A stretch of 11,117 nt of DNA from Thalassiosira profunda (lineage: Eukaryota > Bacillariophyta > Thalassiosirophyceae > Thalassiosirales > Thalassiosiraceae). This document shows positions 1 to 6,551 of the stretch, piece after piece (within the stretch, counting starts at the first letter, position 1; the number at the start of each line of letters is the position of its first letter). The position numbers were made by a program, and so were the translations under genes. The stretch covers positions 1 to 11,117 of the forward strand of contig JALLAP010001206.1 of NCBI GenBank assembly GCA_036939355.1. Reading direction: 5' to 3'. The notes under the pieces were generated by a model that worked only from the letters and a program-made list of their open reading frames with translations, made no database searches and was not told the origin of the DNA.

Positions 1-1
1 A

Positions 2-40
2 GGCAAAGGGCCAAATCCGTTCGCGAAGAAGCCCTTTGCC
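2..40. repeat. 10-bp perfect inverted repeat
   Basis: GGCAAAGGGC at 2-11 is exactly complementary to GCCCTTTGCC at 31-40, with a 19-base spacer. It could form an RNA hairpin near the 3' end of the MutY transcript or of a gene to the left. If the short frame from base 2 is coding, the repeat may be a by-product of its codons. Confidence 0.5.
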
Positions 41-67
41 GCTACCAACGTGAACATAATATCATAG
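2..67 (+). CDS. Possible 3' end of a gene entering from the left (partial)
   Basis: The frame from base 2 reads 21 codons (beginning GKGPNPFAKKPFA) and stops at TAG 65-67. It would be the tail of a gene convergent with the MutY gene, leaving 65 bp between the two stop codons, which fits the compact layout of the window. There is no domain and too little sequence to identify anything. The frame from base 1 is also open, to a TGA at 76-78, so even the frame is uncertain. It could equally be non-coding. Confidence 0.25.
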   Translation, partial: GKGPNPFAKKPFAATNVNIIS

Positions 68-132
68 CAAATTCATGATGATTTACCCTACCATACAAGA
101 GCAGTGCCCGTCCACGCACATGCTTTCAGTGC

Positions 133-2181
133 TCACTTGTGAGACTGCTGCGCCTTCGCCAACACCTTCCGCACTCCAGACGTGACGCCAACGGATGCCA
201 TGTCGTCCTCAGTCATCCACCCAGCCTCTCGCCCGCTGTCCAACTTCCATCGTTTTGAGCTGGGCGAGAAATCGGCATCGCATTCGCCACACTCAACCCA
301 CATTGTGTGGCAAACGTGCGAAAAGATGTGCACCACCGAATCATCGAGCTGAGCTCTCTCGTTCATGTCAGCCGAAGGCGCCACGTCGGACAAGAATGCA
401 TCCAGCGCGTTCGATCGTACAGCAGCATCGATCAAGGGAACTTCAATGGTGGCTGCTTTTTTGCCTGAGGCCTTCTTTCCTTTTCCTTTCGCTTTGCTCT
501 CGTCTGCCGACGTCCAAACGATGACGGAAGGAAACTCCCACTGATTAGCGAGCAGACCTGTACAGGGCCGCTTGACCATAAGCCAACGTTGTTCCTTGTC
601 TGATGCTTGCGAGCTAATGACAGCCACCGCAATCACTTCCTCTCGTTTGCTCTTCTTTGGAGGAGGGATTGGCAGGGACGCATGGCCCGCAATCGCATAC
701 ATGGATTTTGGGCTCGTCTTCGAGTCTTTGTTGAAGTCGTCTGTCATCCGATCCATGATATTAAAGAATGCCGTAGAAACACCGTCCGCGTCGCACAATC
801 GGCATTTGCTCCCTTGTTCATCGGCAACAAACGCTCTCGTTGAGACGAGAGAATCCACCTGCCCCCGAACAGTATTGTTACTCTCGCGCATTGCCTGCCC
901 AACAGCGACACCGAGTTGCGTCGAGATGTAGAATTCCTTCAACGGATCTGCGTCTTCAATTCCACTGCCCGAAGGAGAGCAGTACGTCGCACCGAGCTCC
1001 ATAATTGCCTGATTCACCTCACCGGGATACCCAATGGTTTCATAGCTTTCGCTCTTTGTCTCGTCAACACTGCTGCATTTGGCCTGGATGATGCGATCGG
1101 CCAGCGTCCAGCCCAGGTCATCCTTGAGCACGCCCGCCTTGATGTGATTGGCAATCCCAGTCAGACGGCTGAGTACGCGACAAACATTTCCATCCACCAC
1201 TGGAACGTCCACGCCGTACGCGATGCTTGCGATGGCCGATGCAGTGTACCTCCCGATGCCCTCAACCTTGAGCAATTCGTCCACTGTATTTGGCACAACT
1301 CCACTGTATTCGTTGACCACGCGCTTGGCACCAGTGTGAAGGAGGCGAGCCCGTCGGTAAAAGCCGAGGCCCGCCCAATGAGAGTTCACCTCTTCATCTG
1401 TGGCGTCGGCAAGGTCGTGGACCGTGGGGAAGCGCTGCATCCATTTCAAGTAATATGGTATCACTGCCTCCACGCGAGTTTGTTGGAGCATGATCTCAGA
1501 TACCCACACCCCATACGCAGTGACCTCTCTCGGAGCAGTATTTGCAGTCAACGACAGAGCATTCGCCTCGGACCCATCCTGATTGTTTGCAGGTTTCTTT
1601 GCTGAAGTCTTTTTCTTCTTGTTGGCAGAGGCGCCGAAGAACGTCCGGATATCCTTCCCCTCGTCCTTTCTCTTCTTGGTCCCCGCCTTCTTCCTGTTGC
1701 CAGCGGTACCTGCACCAAAGCCAGCGGTGCTCCCATCGTACGGCCCCGCGTCGCCCCTCCACGGCAACTTGCGCCGGTTGGCCCTGTACCACTCGACGAG
1801 GGCGATGCGTATCTTGTAGGCGCGCTCCGGGGACAGAAAGTCGAGGTGGTAGCTGTGATCATCGTGTTGGATCCAACTTTGGAGCATCTCGATGTCGTCC
1901 GGGGCCGAAGTGCATGCCTTCTTTCGTGGGCTACGACGGGATGTCGAGGAGGTCTGATTTTCGACGGCTACTGCATCGTCAGGGAGGGGCGACGACGAAG
2001 TCGACGACATAGTGAGGGCGCTGCGGGAGAAGACGTTGGTGCCAAGCTGAGGATTCAGGATGCCGATGCCGTGGACCGCGCTCCTTTGCAAATAATGCCG
2101 CTGAATCGAGAGAGCTGCGGCGGATGGGACGTTGCAGAGCGATGCTAGTACGAAGATTCTCCTGGCGCAATGTGCAGCCAT
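133..2181 (-). CDS. MUTYH: Adenine DNA glycosylase, MutY/MUTYH family, with two insertions
   Basis: A base-excision repair enzyme that removes adenine mispaired with 8-oxoguanine. The protein has 682 residues (E. coli MutY has 350, human about 546). Visible in order: a hydrophobic/basic N-terminus (1-57) that may be a targeting peptide; a basic patch RRSPRKKA (82-89); the RKLPWR motif (137-142); a Lys/Gly-rich insertion (about 146-218) carrying DIRTFF (177-182); the catalytic block VWVSEIMLQQTRVEA with Glu229; a helix-hairpin-helix, VEGIGRYTA (306-314); catalytic Asp330 in VPVVDGNVCRVL; Cys401, where the Fe-S loop starts; a second insertion (about 404-458); CRLC (460-463); and a C-terminal NUDIX-like domain (about 515-680) with RPCTGLLANQWEFPSV (538-553) and the FSH loop (620-622), which reads 8-oxoG in known MutY proteins. 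Start: Met1 has an in-frame TGA at 2191-2193 just upstream. Met58 (2010) is an alternative start giving a form without the presequence. The gene is divergent from the fasciclin gene. The family is certain; the Fe-S status is doubtful because only three of four cysteines can be placed. Confidence 0.96.
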   Translation of the reverse strand: MAAHCARRIFVLASLCNVPSAAALSIQRHYLQRSAVHGIGILNPQLGTNVFSRSALTMSSTSSSPLPDDAVAVENQTSSTSRRSPRKKACTSAPDDIEMLQSWIQHDDHSYHLDFLSPERAYKIRIALVEWYRANRRKLPWRGDAGPYDGSTAGFGAGTAGNRKKAGTKKRKDEGKDIRTFFGASANKKKKTSAKKPANNQDGSEANALSLTANTAPREVTAYGVWVSEIMLQQTRVEAVIPYYLKWMQRFPTVHDLADATDEEVNSHWAGLGFYRRARLLHTGAKRVVNEYSGVVPNTVDELLKVEGIGRYTASAIASIAYGVDVPVVDGNVCRVLSRLTGIANHIKAGVLKDDLGWTLADRIIQAKCSSVDETKSESYETIGYPGEVNQAIMELGATYCSPSGSGIEDADPLKEFYISTQLGVAVGQAMRESNNTVRGQVDSLVSTRAFVADEQGSKCRLCDADGVSTAFFNIMDRMTDDFNKDSKTSPKSMYAIAGHASLPIPPPKKSKREEVIAVAVISSQASDKEQRWLMVKRPCTGLLANQWEFPSVIVWTSADESKAKGKGKKASGKKAATIEVPLIDAAVRSNALDAFLSDVAPSADMNERAQLDDSVVHIFSHVCHTMWVECGECDADFSPSSKRWKLDSGREAGWMTEDDMASVGVTSGVRKVLAKAQQSHK

Positions 2182-2520
2182 TGACTCGGTTCACGCCAAC
2201 CGCTTCCCACGGTGCATGTGAACCAACCGAGCGCGCGAGAGCTGGTTTGGGGGCGGGCGCCGAGGACTGCAATTTGGCCAATGATTGTCCGCCAAATTTC
2301 CAACGCACCCACGGAACAGTTAGAGCGTGTGCACGAAATCTCACATGCTCACAAGTTCACTTTGTAATTATCTTCACCTCCGCGTCAGCAAGCAGCAGCA
2401 GCAGCAAGAGGCAAAGGCAAAACAGCAAACCGACGCGGCCGAGAGAGTCATCCTCACCTCCGCCGCAGTGGCAACGCAGCTCCTACTATACCCCGGGTGA
2501 CGCCACATATCCGGTGCAAT
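2182..2520. promoter_or_regulatory. Divergent intergenic region between MutY and fasciclin genes
   Basis: These 339 bp separate two divergently transcribed start codons and so must hold both promoters. Visible elements are a CCAAT box at 2278-2282, inside an 8-bp inverted repeat (AATTTGGC 2271-2278 and GCCAAATT 2291-2298), a short AGC tract (2391-2406), and a weak TATA-like CTATA (2486-2490) about 30 bp before the fasciclin ATG. No function is demonstrated for any of them. A long + strand reading frame crossing this region has no recognisable protein content. Confidence 0.6.
2391..2406. repeat. Short AGC trinucleotide tract
   Basis: Five tandem AGC units plus one base, in the likely 5' leader of the fasciclin gene. 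It is short and probably of little consequence, but it is a candidate length-variable site. Confidence 0.5.
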
Positions 2521-3222
2521 ATGATCTCGACGTCCCTGTCCAGCCGCTTCATCGTGGGCGTCGCCCTCCTCTTCGTTGGGGCGGGCCGCGTCGACGCCTT
2601 CACCTCTCCATCTCCCACGAAGGCCGTCGCTCGGATCACCCGTCTTTTCGAAGCCGCCTCTGCGGATGCCTCCGGCGACGAGAGCATCGAAAGTTATTTG
2701 CAGCAAAACTACCCCCTCTTCGAATCCCTGCTGCTGTCCAAGGTTCCCAGCATCTACGGCACCCTCCGCGAGAGCGAGGCGTCGGGGGGCTTCACCATCT
2801 TTGCCCCCTCCAATTCGGTGATGGAGAACATCGATCCGAAGCGGAAGGTGCAGATCTCGGACAAACGCAACGAGGAGGTGACGGAGAAGCTGGCATCCTA
2901 TCACGTGATTCCCACCGGAAAGGTGACGCAGGAGAGATTGAAGAGGGAGGACTGGACGGTTCCCAAAGTGGATGGCGTGGCTGCCTTGAGCATCGGGGGC
3001 GTGTTGACTTTGGGTGGCGAGTTGCGGGTGGGGCGCTCCAAGAGCGGGGGATTCTTGGGTTTCGGTGCCAAGGAGGATGGGGGCGTGGTGATTGGCAACA
3101 ACGATGCAAAAGTGCTAAAGAGCACGTTGGTGGATGGCGGCGTTGTGCACGAGGTGGATGGATTTGTGGCCCCTGATCTCCTGTGGCGCTATTTCGACCA
3201 GCTGCGGATCCCGGGGACTTAG
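2521..3222 (+). CDS. Fasciclin (FAS1) domain protein with plastid-type bipartite presequence
   Basis: A single FAS1 domain in a 233-residue protein. FAS1 domains are adhesion or binding modules, usually extracellular or lumenal; no enzyme activity is expected. The first ATG is at 2521; the frame is open a further 24 bases upstream, but only to a GTG, so 2521 is chosen. Residues 1-26 form a signal peptide with a hydrophobic core (FIVGVALLFVGAG, 10-22) ending VDA|FTSP. A phenylalanine directly after the cut followed by a Ser/Thr/Lys/Arg-containing stretch is the signature of import into diatom plastids through four membranes. FAS1 hallmarks are the H1-type segment FTIFAPSNSVMENI (91-104), the central YH pair (127-128) in SYHVIP, and the H2-type segment ending VVHEVDGFVAP (208-218). 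Plastid location is inferred; secretion is the alternative. The next gene converges from the other strand. Confidence 0.93.
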   Translation: MISTSLSSRFIVGVALLFVGAGRVDAFTSPSPTKAVARITRLFEAASADASGDESIESYLQQNYPLFESLLLSKVPSIYGTLRESEASGGFTIFAPSNSVMENIDPKRKVQISDKRNEEVTEKLASYHVIPTGKVTQERLKREDWTVPKVDGVAALSIGGVLTLGGELRVGRSKSGGFLGFGAKEDGGVVIGNNDAKVLKSTLVDGGVVHEVDGFVAPDLLWRYFDQLRIPGT

Positions 3223-3407
3223 AGGAGGCAAAACGGAATGCGATTCTCAGCGTCTTACCCCTTCAATAGGATAGCTTATCTAATAAAGCTGTCGCCCATC
3301 GAAAGGAAGACGGTAGAATGCAAAGGTCGAGAGGACAGTGCTTCCTACTGCCCACGCCTTCCACTCCTATAGAGATGAGGAGATAGTGAGAGGGCGCATT
3401 GGCGACG
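3223..3407. other. Convergent intergenic region between fasciclin and LRR genes
   Basis: These 185 bp lie between two facing stop codons and hold the 3' ends of both transcripts. The only clear element is AATAAA on the + strand. No canonical signal is seen on the - strand for the LRR gene, and no RNA gene is recognised. Confidence 0.6.
3282..3287 (+). terminator. Polyadenylation signal AATAAA
   Basis: A canonical AATAAA lies 60 bp after the fasciclin stop codon, the expected place for 3' processing of that transcript. It is the only perfect copy placed directly behind a gene in this window, and it supports a eukaryotic nuclear origin. Confidence 0.6.
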
Positions 3408-4915
3408 TCATTCACGGAGCCTCGCGATGATAGACCGCTCGTGTGTCTCAATCTCCCTCTTGCGACGGTCGACCTCCTCTTGCTTCAAATCAAGCATCAG
3501 TCTTTCCTGCCGCAATTTCAATTGTTCCTCTCCCAACTTGGTCTTGCTCGACTTTATCTCATCCAACAGGCTTCTGAGACGAGACTCCACGTACACCAGC
3601 GGCATCCCTCGGGCAAACTGGTAGATTGCAGAAAGCTTTCTCGCTGGAATGTTGCGTCGCGTTGCATCGTCTAATGTGAATATGGCTTCAGCTCGTGCCA
3701 ACCAGTCGATGGCAAGTGGCAGGACCTTGAGGTCCATTCGAAGAAGGGTTGCATGTCCAAATCTTCGTGGTGCTTGAGGATCTTGAGCATTCCGACACCT
3801 TTCTTCGTAGCTCTTCCTCGGTTGATTGCGAGTAAAGTTTCAACCTCGGCGGGTAAATTGGGGTGGCTGATTTCCCTCAGCGTGTGATTGGATAGACAGG
3901 TCGCGTTGGCGGTTGATGGATCGCAGAGAAGTGCGCAGATTGCGGTCCACCCACTTTCGGTGATTGTGCTGCTCATGGGTTCGTAGTCCACGTACATTTG
4001 CTCTAGGCACACGTTCTGTGCCAACGCAGTTGCAATCATCACTAGCGCCGTGTCTCCAAAAGGGTTCCCACTAATGCGCAGCCCCTTCAGATAGCAATTT
4101 GGATCCTCCAGCAGCCCCGAGATCGCTTGCCATCCTCTCACTGATATGGCGGGGTTATTCGAGAGATCGAGTGTTTTAAGCTTCTTGCAATAAGCCAAAG
4201 CAGGCATCAAAGTCTCAATTGCTTCGTCGTTGACACCACTGTCTTCGAGGTCGAGATATTCGACCTCAGGAGCAGAAAATTGGAGGAGAGTAGTCAGAGC
4301 CGCACACCCTTTTCGTCCAATATTGTTTCTTTCCAACGAAAGACGCCGCAGCTTGGGATGCATGCTCAAAGCGACAGCAATGTCCGCAAATTGCTCCCCA
4401 ATTATTGCGCATCCCTTCAGATACATTTTTGTCAACGAACTCTCTTTGCAGCTCCCCAGAGCCAGGGAGAGTTGTCGGCAACCTTCGGCTCCAAAGTTGC
4501 ATTCTTCTGCACTTATTTCTGTCAGGTTGTGCTTGTTTTTGAAGAAAGGGCCCATCATTCCAAACAAGTCACCCCCTTCGATGTCAGTCAGTTCCAGGCA
4601 ATGGATAGACTTGTTTCTGTTGGCGCCTCTACAGAATGCCTCCAACAACGAGATATCACCCAGATGATGGTCCACCGACAAAGATGTGATGCGAGTACTT
4701 CTCCCAACAAAGTAACCCAACCATCCCATCTCACGAGCATCGACTGGGCAGTAATCATATTCATCGCGGTGCTCCTGCCTGGCGAGGTACAGTGTGCCGG
4801 TCAAGGGGACATTGTTCATAATCCCGCGCAGGATTCCTGCGTTTATCGCGTCGGAGGTGACGTCCTCCGCTCTGATGCTGCCCGCGAGGGCATCATAGTT
4901 GACAAAACCGTCCAT
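3408..4915 (-). CDS. RNase-inhibitor-type LRR protein with coiled-coil tail, interrupted by a frameshift
   Basis: A leucine-rich-repeat protein probably used for protein binding. The first 394 residues (from ATG 4915, with an in-frame TGA at 4919-4921) contain repeats of the RNase-inhibitor kind, for example LRRLSLERNNIGRKGC (189-204), VEYLDLEDSGVNDEA (218-232), LKTLDLSNNPAIS (247-259) and LKGLRISGNPFGD (277-289). After PFFEW (390-394) the frame runs off into 20 unrelated residues and stops at 3671. The -1 neighbouring frame continues at once with DLKVLPLAIDWLARA and then RKLSAIYQFARGMPL, to a TGA at 3408-3410. I recall this order (PFFEW, LKxLPL, KLSxxYQFxRxMP) from diatom LRR families, so one base appears to be missing in the CC run near 3733-3735. 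The intact product would have about 502 residues. The tail (about 435-502) is charged with heptad-like spacing, probably a coiled coil. There is no signal peptide, so a cytosolic or nuclear place is likely. Specific function unknown. Confidence 0.85.
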
Positions 4916-5166
4916 TACTCAAGAGTAGTTCTGATAATTTTGCCTGCATTCAGGGCGGCGCAGGTCGACGTGAGCAAGTGCGGAATGAACGAGGAGCAGC
5001 ATGCACATCTTGTACTCACGACCTCGCAGAGAGTCAGGAGAAAATGCCCGCAGTTGCGATGGAGAGATCGGATGCCTCAAACACTGGAACGCCCGACAGC
5101 ACTCTGCAGGCGGCAGATGACAGCTCGTGGTCGGTCCAGGAGCAGGGAGCAGGCTAGGGGTCGATC

Positions 5167-5225
5167 GAGGAGGCGGGAGGAGGCAGGCGGAAAGGGAAAG
5201 TGGAAAGGGACCGAAAAAAGGCGGG
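5167..5225 (+). repeat. Purine-rich tract
   Basis: About 59 bases almost entirely A and G, with fewer than ten pyrimidines, in the divergent promoter region. Such tracts can adopt non-B structures or act as GAGA-like elements. No role is shown here. Confidence 0.4.
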
Positions 5226-5316
5226 CACATCAACTTGCCCCCCAAATTTGACCAGGTTCCCCCCGCCCCTGCCGGCCACAACCACAACTCATGCTCAGCC
5301 CTTTGCTGTTGCTGAA

Positions 5317-5355
<39 letters not shown>
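5317..5355 (+). repeat. (GAC)13 microsatellite
   Basis: Thirteen uninterrupted GAC units end one base before the ATG at 5357. They sit in the 5' leader if translation starts at 5357. If it starts at 5291 they are read in frame as ACG and encode 13 threonines (last codon ACC). On the opposite strand or in other frames they give Asp, Arg or Val runs, which explains several spurious reading frames here. Confidence 0.95.
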
Positions 5356-5356
5356 C

Positions 5357-6301
5357 ATGTTGCCGACGGCAGTAAGACTGGCGCGGAGCCCGTCCATACA
5401 ATTCTTGGGAAAGTCTGGATGGGCGGCTAGGCTGGCGGCCCCTGTCCCCGCGGCGGTGGCGGCCAGCGCGCCTCCGGCGGGCGTCTCTGCATCGGCTTCA
5501 ACGGCACAAGCCGCCTCTTCACCTCCCCCACCGCCCCCCGTCTTTGCGCCGATATCCGTCGTCCCTGAAACGGTCACCACTGTCCCCCCCTCTCTATACG
5601 AGGACACGCCGGCGTCCAACATGCGCAAGGTCATATCCCGACGGCTGACCGAGTCCAAATCCACCGTCCCCCATTTTTACACCTCCATCGAAATTCCGCT
5701 GGACAACATACTCCAAATGAGGAAGACGCTCAAGAGCAATTTCGATATCAAGGTGTCCGTCAACGACTTTATCATCAAGGCCAGCGCCATGGCCCTGCGG
5801 GACGTGCCGGAGCTGAACGCCACCTTCGACGCCAAGACGCAATCCCAACGCACCTTCTCCAGCGTCGACATCAGCGTCGCGGTGGCCACCCCCACCGGCC
5901 TCATCACGCCCATCGTGCCCTCCACGCACTCCATGTCTTTGACGGACATTTCCGCCAAGGTGAAGGATCTCGCGACGCGGGCGCGGGACAACCAACTGGC
6001 CCCCGAGGAGTACCAGGGGGGCACCTTCTGCATTTCCAACCTGGGCATGTTCGGCATATCGGAGTTCAGCGCGGTGATCAACCCGCCGCAGGGGGCGATT
6101 TTGGCCGTGGGGGGCGGGGAGCGGACGGTCGTGCCCGGGAAGGTGAACGTGGAGACGGGGGAGAAGGGCAAGCCGGGGATCCAGACGATCATGACGGCGA
6201 GATTGAGCGCGGATCGGAGGGTGGCGGACGAGGCGACGGTGGGGCTGTTCATGGGGGCGCTGAAGGAGTACCTGAACCAGCCCAAGCTGATGATGCTGTA
6301 A
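5357..6301 (+). CDS. PDHX-like E2 core protein of a mitochondrial 2-oxoacid dehydrogenase complex, catalytic His lost
   Basis: A 314-residue protein made of a mitochondrial-type presequence (MLPTAVRLARSPS, basic, no acidic residues), an Ala/Pro linker (about 26-75) and one 2-oxoacid dehydrogenase acyltransferase core (about 79-314). Core landmarks: RLTESKSTVPHFY (96-108), KVSVNDFIIKASA (132-144), VDISVAVATPTGLITPIV (170-187) and FCISNLGMFGISEFSAVINPP (224-244). In active E2 enzymes the C-terminal motif is DHRxxDG; here it reads DRRVADE (286-292), so the catalytic His is Arg287 and the Gly is Glu292. Human PDHX (E3-binding protein) also has a substituted motif, and the RLTESKSTVPH and YQGGxFxISNLGMFGI segments resemble it closely. 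Unlike PDHX, no lipoyl domain is present and no convincing E3-binding domain. The expected role is structural, in the pyruvate dehydrogenase core. The start at 5357 is preferred because it opens the presequence directly; the in-frame ATG at 5291 would add 22 residues including 13 threonines. An E2-type annotation as 'dihydrolipoamide acetyltransferase' would be misleading. Confidence 0.9.
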   Translation: MLPTAVRLARSPSIQFLGKSGWAARLAAPVPAAVAASAPPAGVSASASTAQAASSPPPPPPVFAPISVVPETVTTVPPSLYEDTPASNMRKVISRRLTESKSTVPHFYTSIEIPLDNILQMRKTLKSNFDIKVSVNDFIIKASAMALRDVPELNATFDAKTQSQRTFSSVDISVAVATPTGLITPIVPSTHSMSLTDISAKVKDLATRARDNQLAPEEYQGGTFCISNLGMFGISEFSAVINPPQGAILAVGGGERTVVPGKVNVETGEKGKPGIQTIMTARLSADRRVADEATVGLFMGALKEYLNQPKLMML

Positions 6302-6407
6302 AGGTGGGGACATGCAGGCTGCACTGGCTGATTTGCAACAATATGTTGTTTCTGTGGTGGGCGGGTGTACGATAGATAGAAGAACTAACCTATCGATCCG
6401 GGCCAGT

Positions 6408-6427
6408 TCTGGCTGGTGCCAGCCAGA
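6408..6427. repeat. 9-bp perfect inverted repeat
   Basis: TCTGGCTGG and CCAGCCAGA flank a TG dinucleotide. As RNA it would form an eight-pair stem with a GUGC loop about 110 bases after the PDHX-like stop codon, possibly in the 3' UTR. As DNA it is a near-palindromic site that could bind a dimeric factor. Confidence 0.6.
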
Positions 6428-6536
6428 GATAAGATACACTCAATATTGTACAACTCCTCTCCGGCAAGAAATGTTCCATACCGGTAGGTCCAGAGTTCCA
6501 GTCCAAGGGTCAGCGGTGTTTCGGGGGCCCAAAATT

Positions 6537-6551
6537 GGGGGGGGGGGGGGG
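6537..6551 (+). repeat. Homopolymer of 15 G
   Basis: An uninterrupted run of 15 guanines. It can fold as an intramolecular G-quadruplex and is prone to length errors in sequencing, so its exact length should not be trusted. Confidence 0.9.

Larger units (their letters stand above)
4916..5356. promoter_or_regulatory. Divergent intergenic region between LRR and PDHX-like genes
   Basis: These 441 bp separate two divergent start codons and must carry both promoters. I see no TATA box. The right half contains a purine-rich stretch (5167-5225) followed by a pyrimidine-rich one, then the GAC repeat directly before the ATG. I looked here for an upstream exon with a lipoyl domain (ETDKA-type motif) and found none in any + strand frame. 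Confidence 0.55.

Noticed and set aside
1525..1755. Intron hidden in the MutY insertion
   Set aside because: GT and AG dinucleotides exist, but the stretch is open in frame and codes for a plausible DIRTFFG-KKKK element; reading it as coding is simpler. RNA data could overturn this.
2497..2520. Upstream GTG start for the fasciclin protein
   Set aside because: A eukaryotic nuclear gene would use the ATG at 2521, which also places the signal peptide exactly at the N-terminus.
2124..3176. 350-codon + strand open frame overlapping the MutY start and most of the fasciclin gene
   Set aside because: It is out of frame with the fasciclin protein, low in complexity and rich in Arg/Gly/Ser as expected from a shifted GC-rich coding frame, and has no recognisable domain.
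4280..5251. 323-codon + strand open frame opposite the LRR gene
   Set aside because: It lies antisense to clear LRR repeats and then runs into the promoter with an Arg/Gly-rich sequence; no domain or conserved motif is seen.
4919..5401. 160-codon - strand frame with a long Arg run
   Set aside because: The Arg run is only the complement of the GAC repeat; the rest is promoter DNA without protein features.
5357..5450. Degenerate E3-binding domain at the N-terminus of the PDHX-like protein (PTAVRLARSPS ... GKSGW)
   Set aside because: It faintly recalls the SPAxRxLA...GTGxxGR pattern, but it begins at the start codon, lacks the KEDV part and fits a mitochondrial presequence better.
5594..6439. 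281- and 215-codon - strand frames opposite the PDHX-like core
   Set aside because: Both mirror a strongly conserved + strand protein; their His/Arg/Pro-rich content is typical of antisense frames in GC-rich genes.
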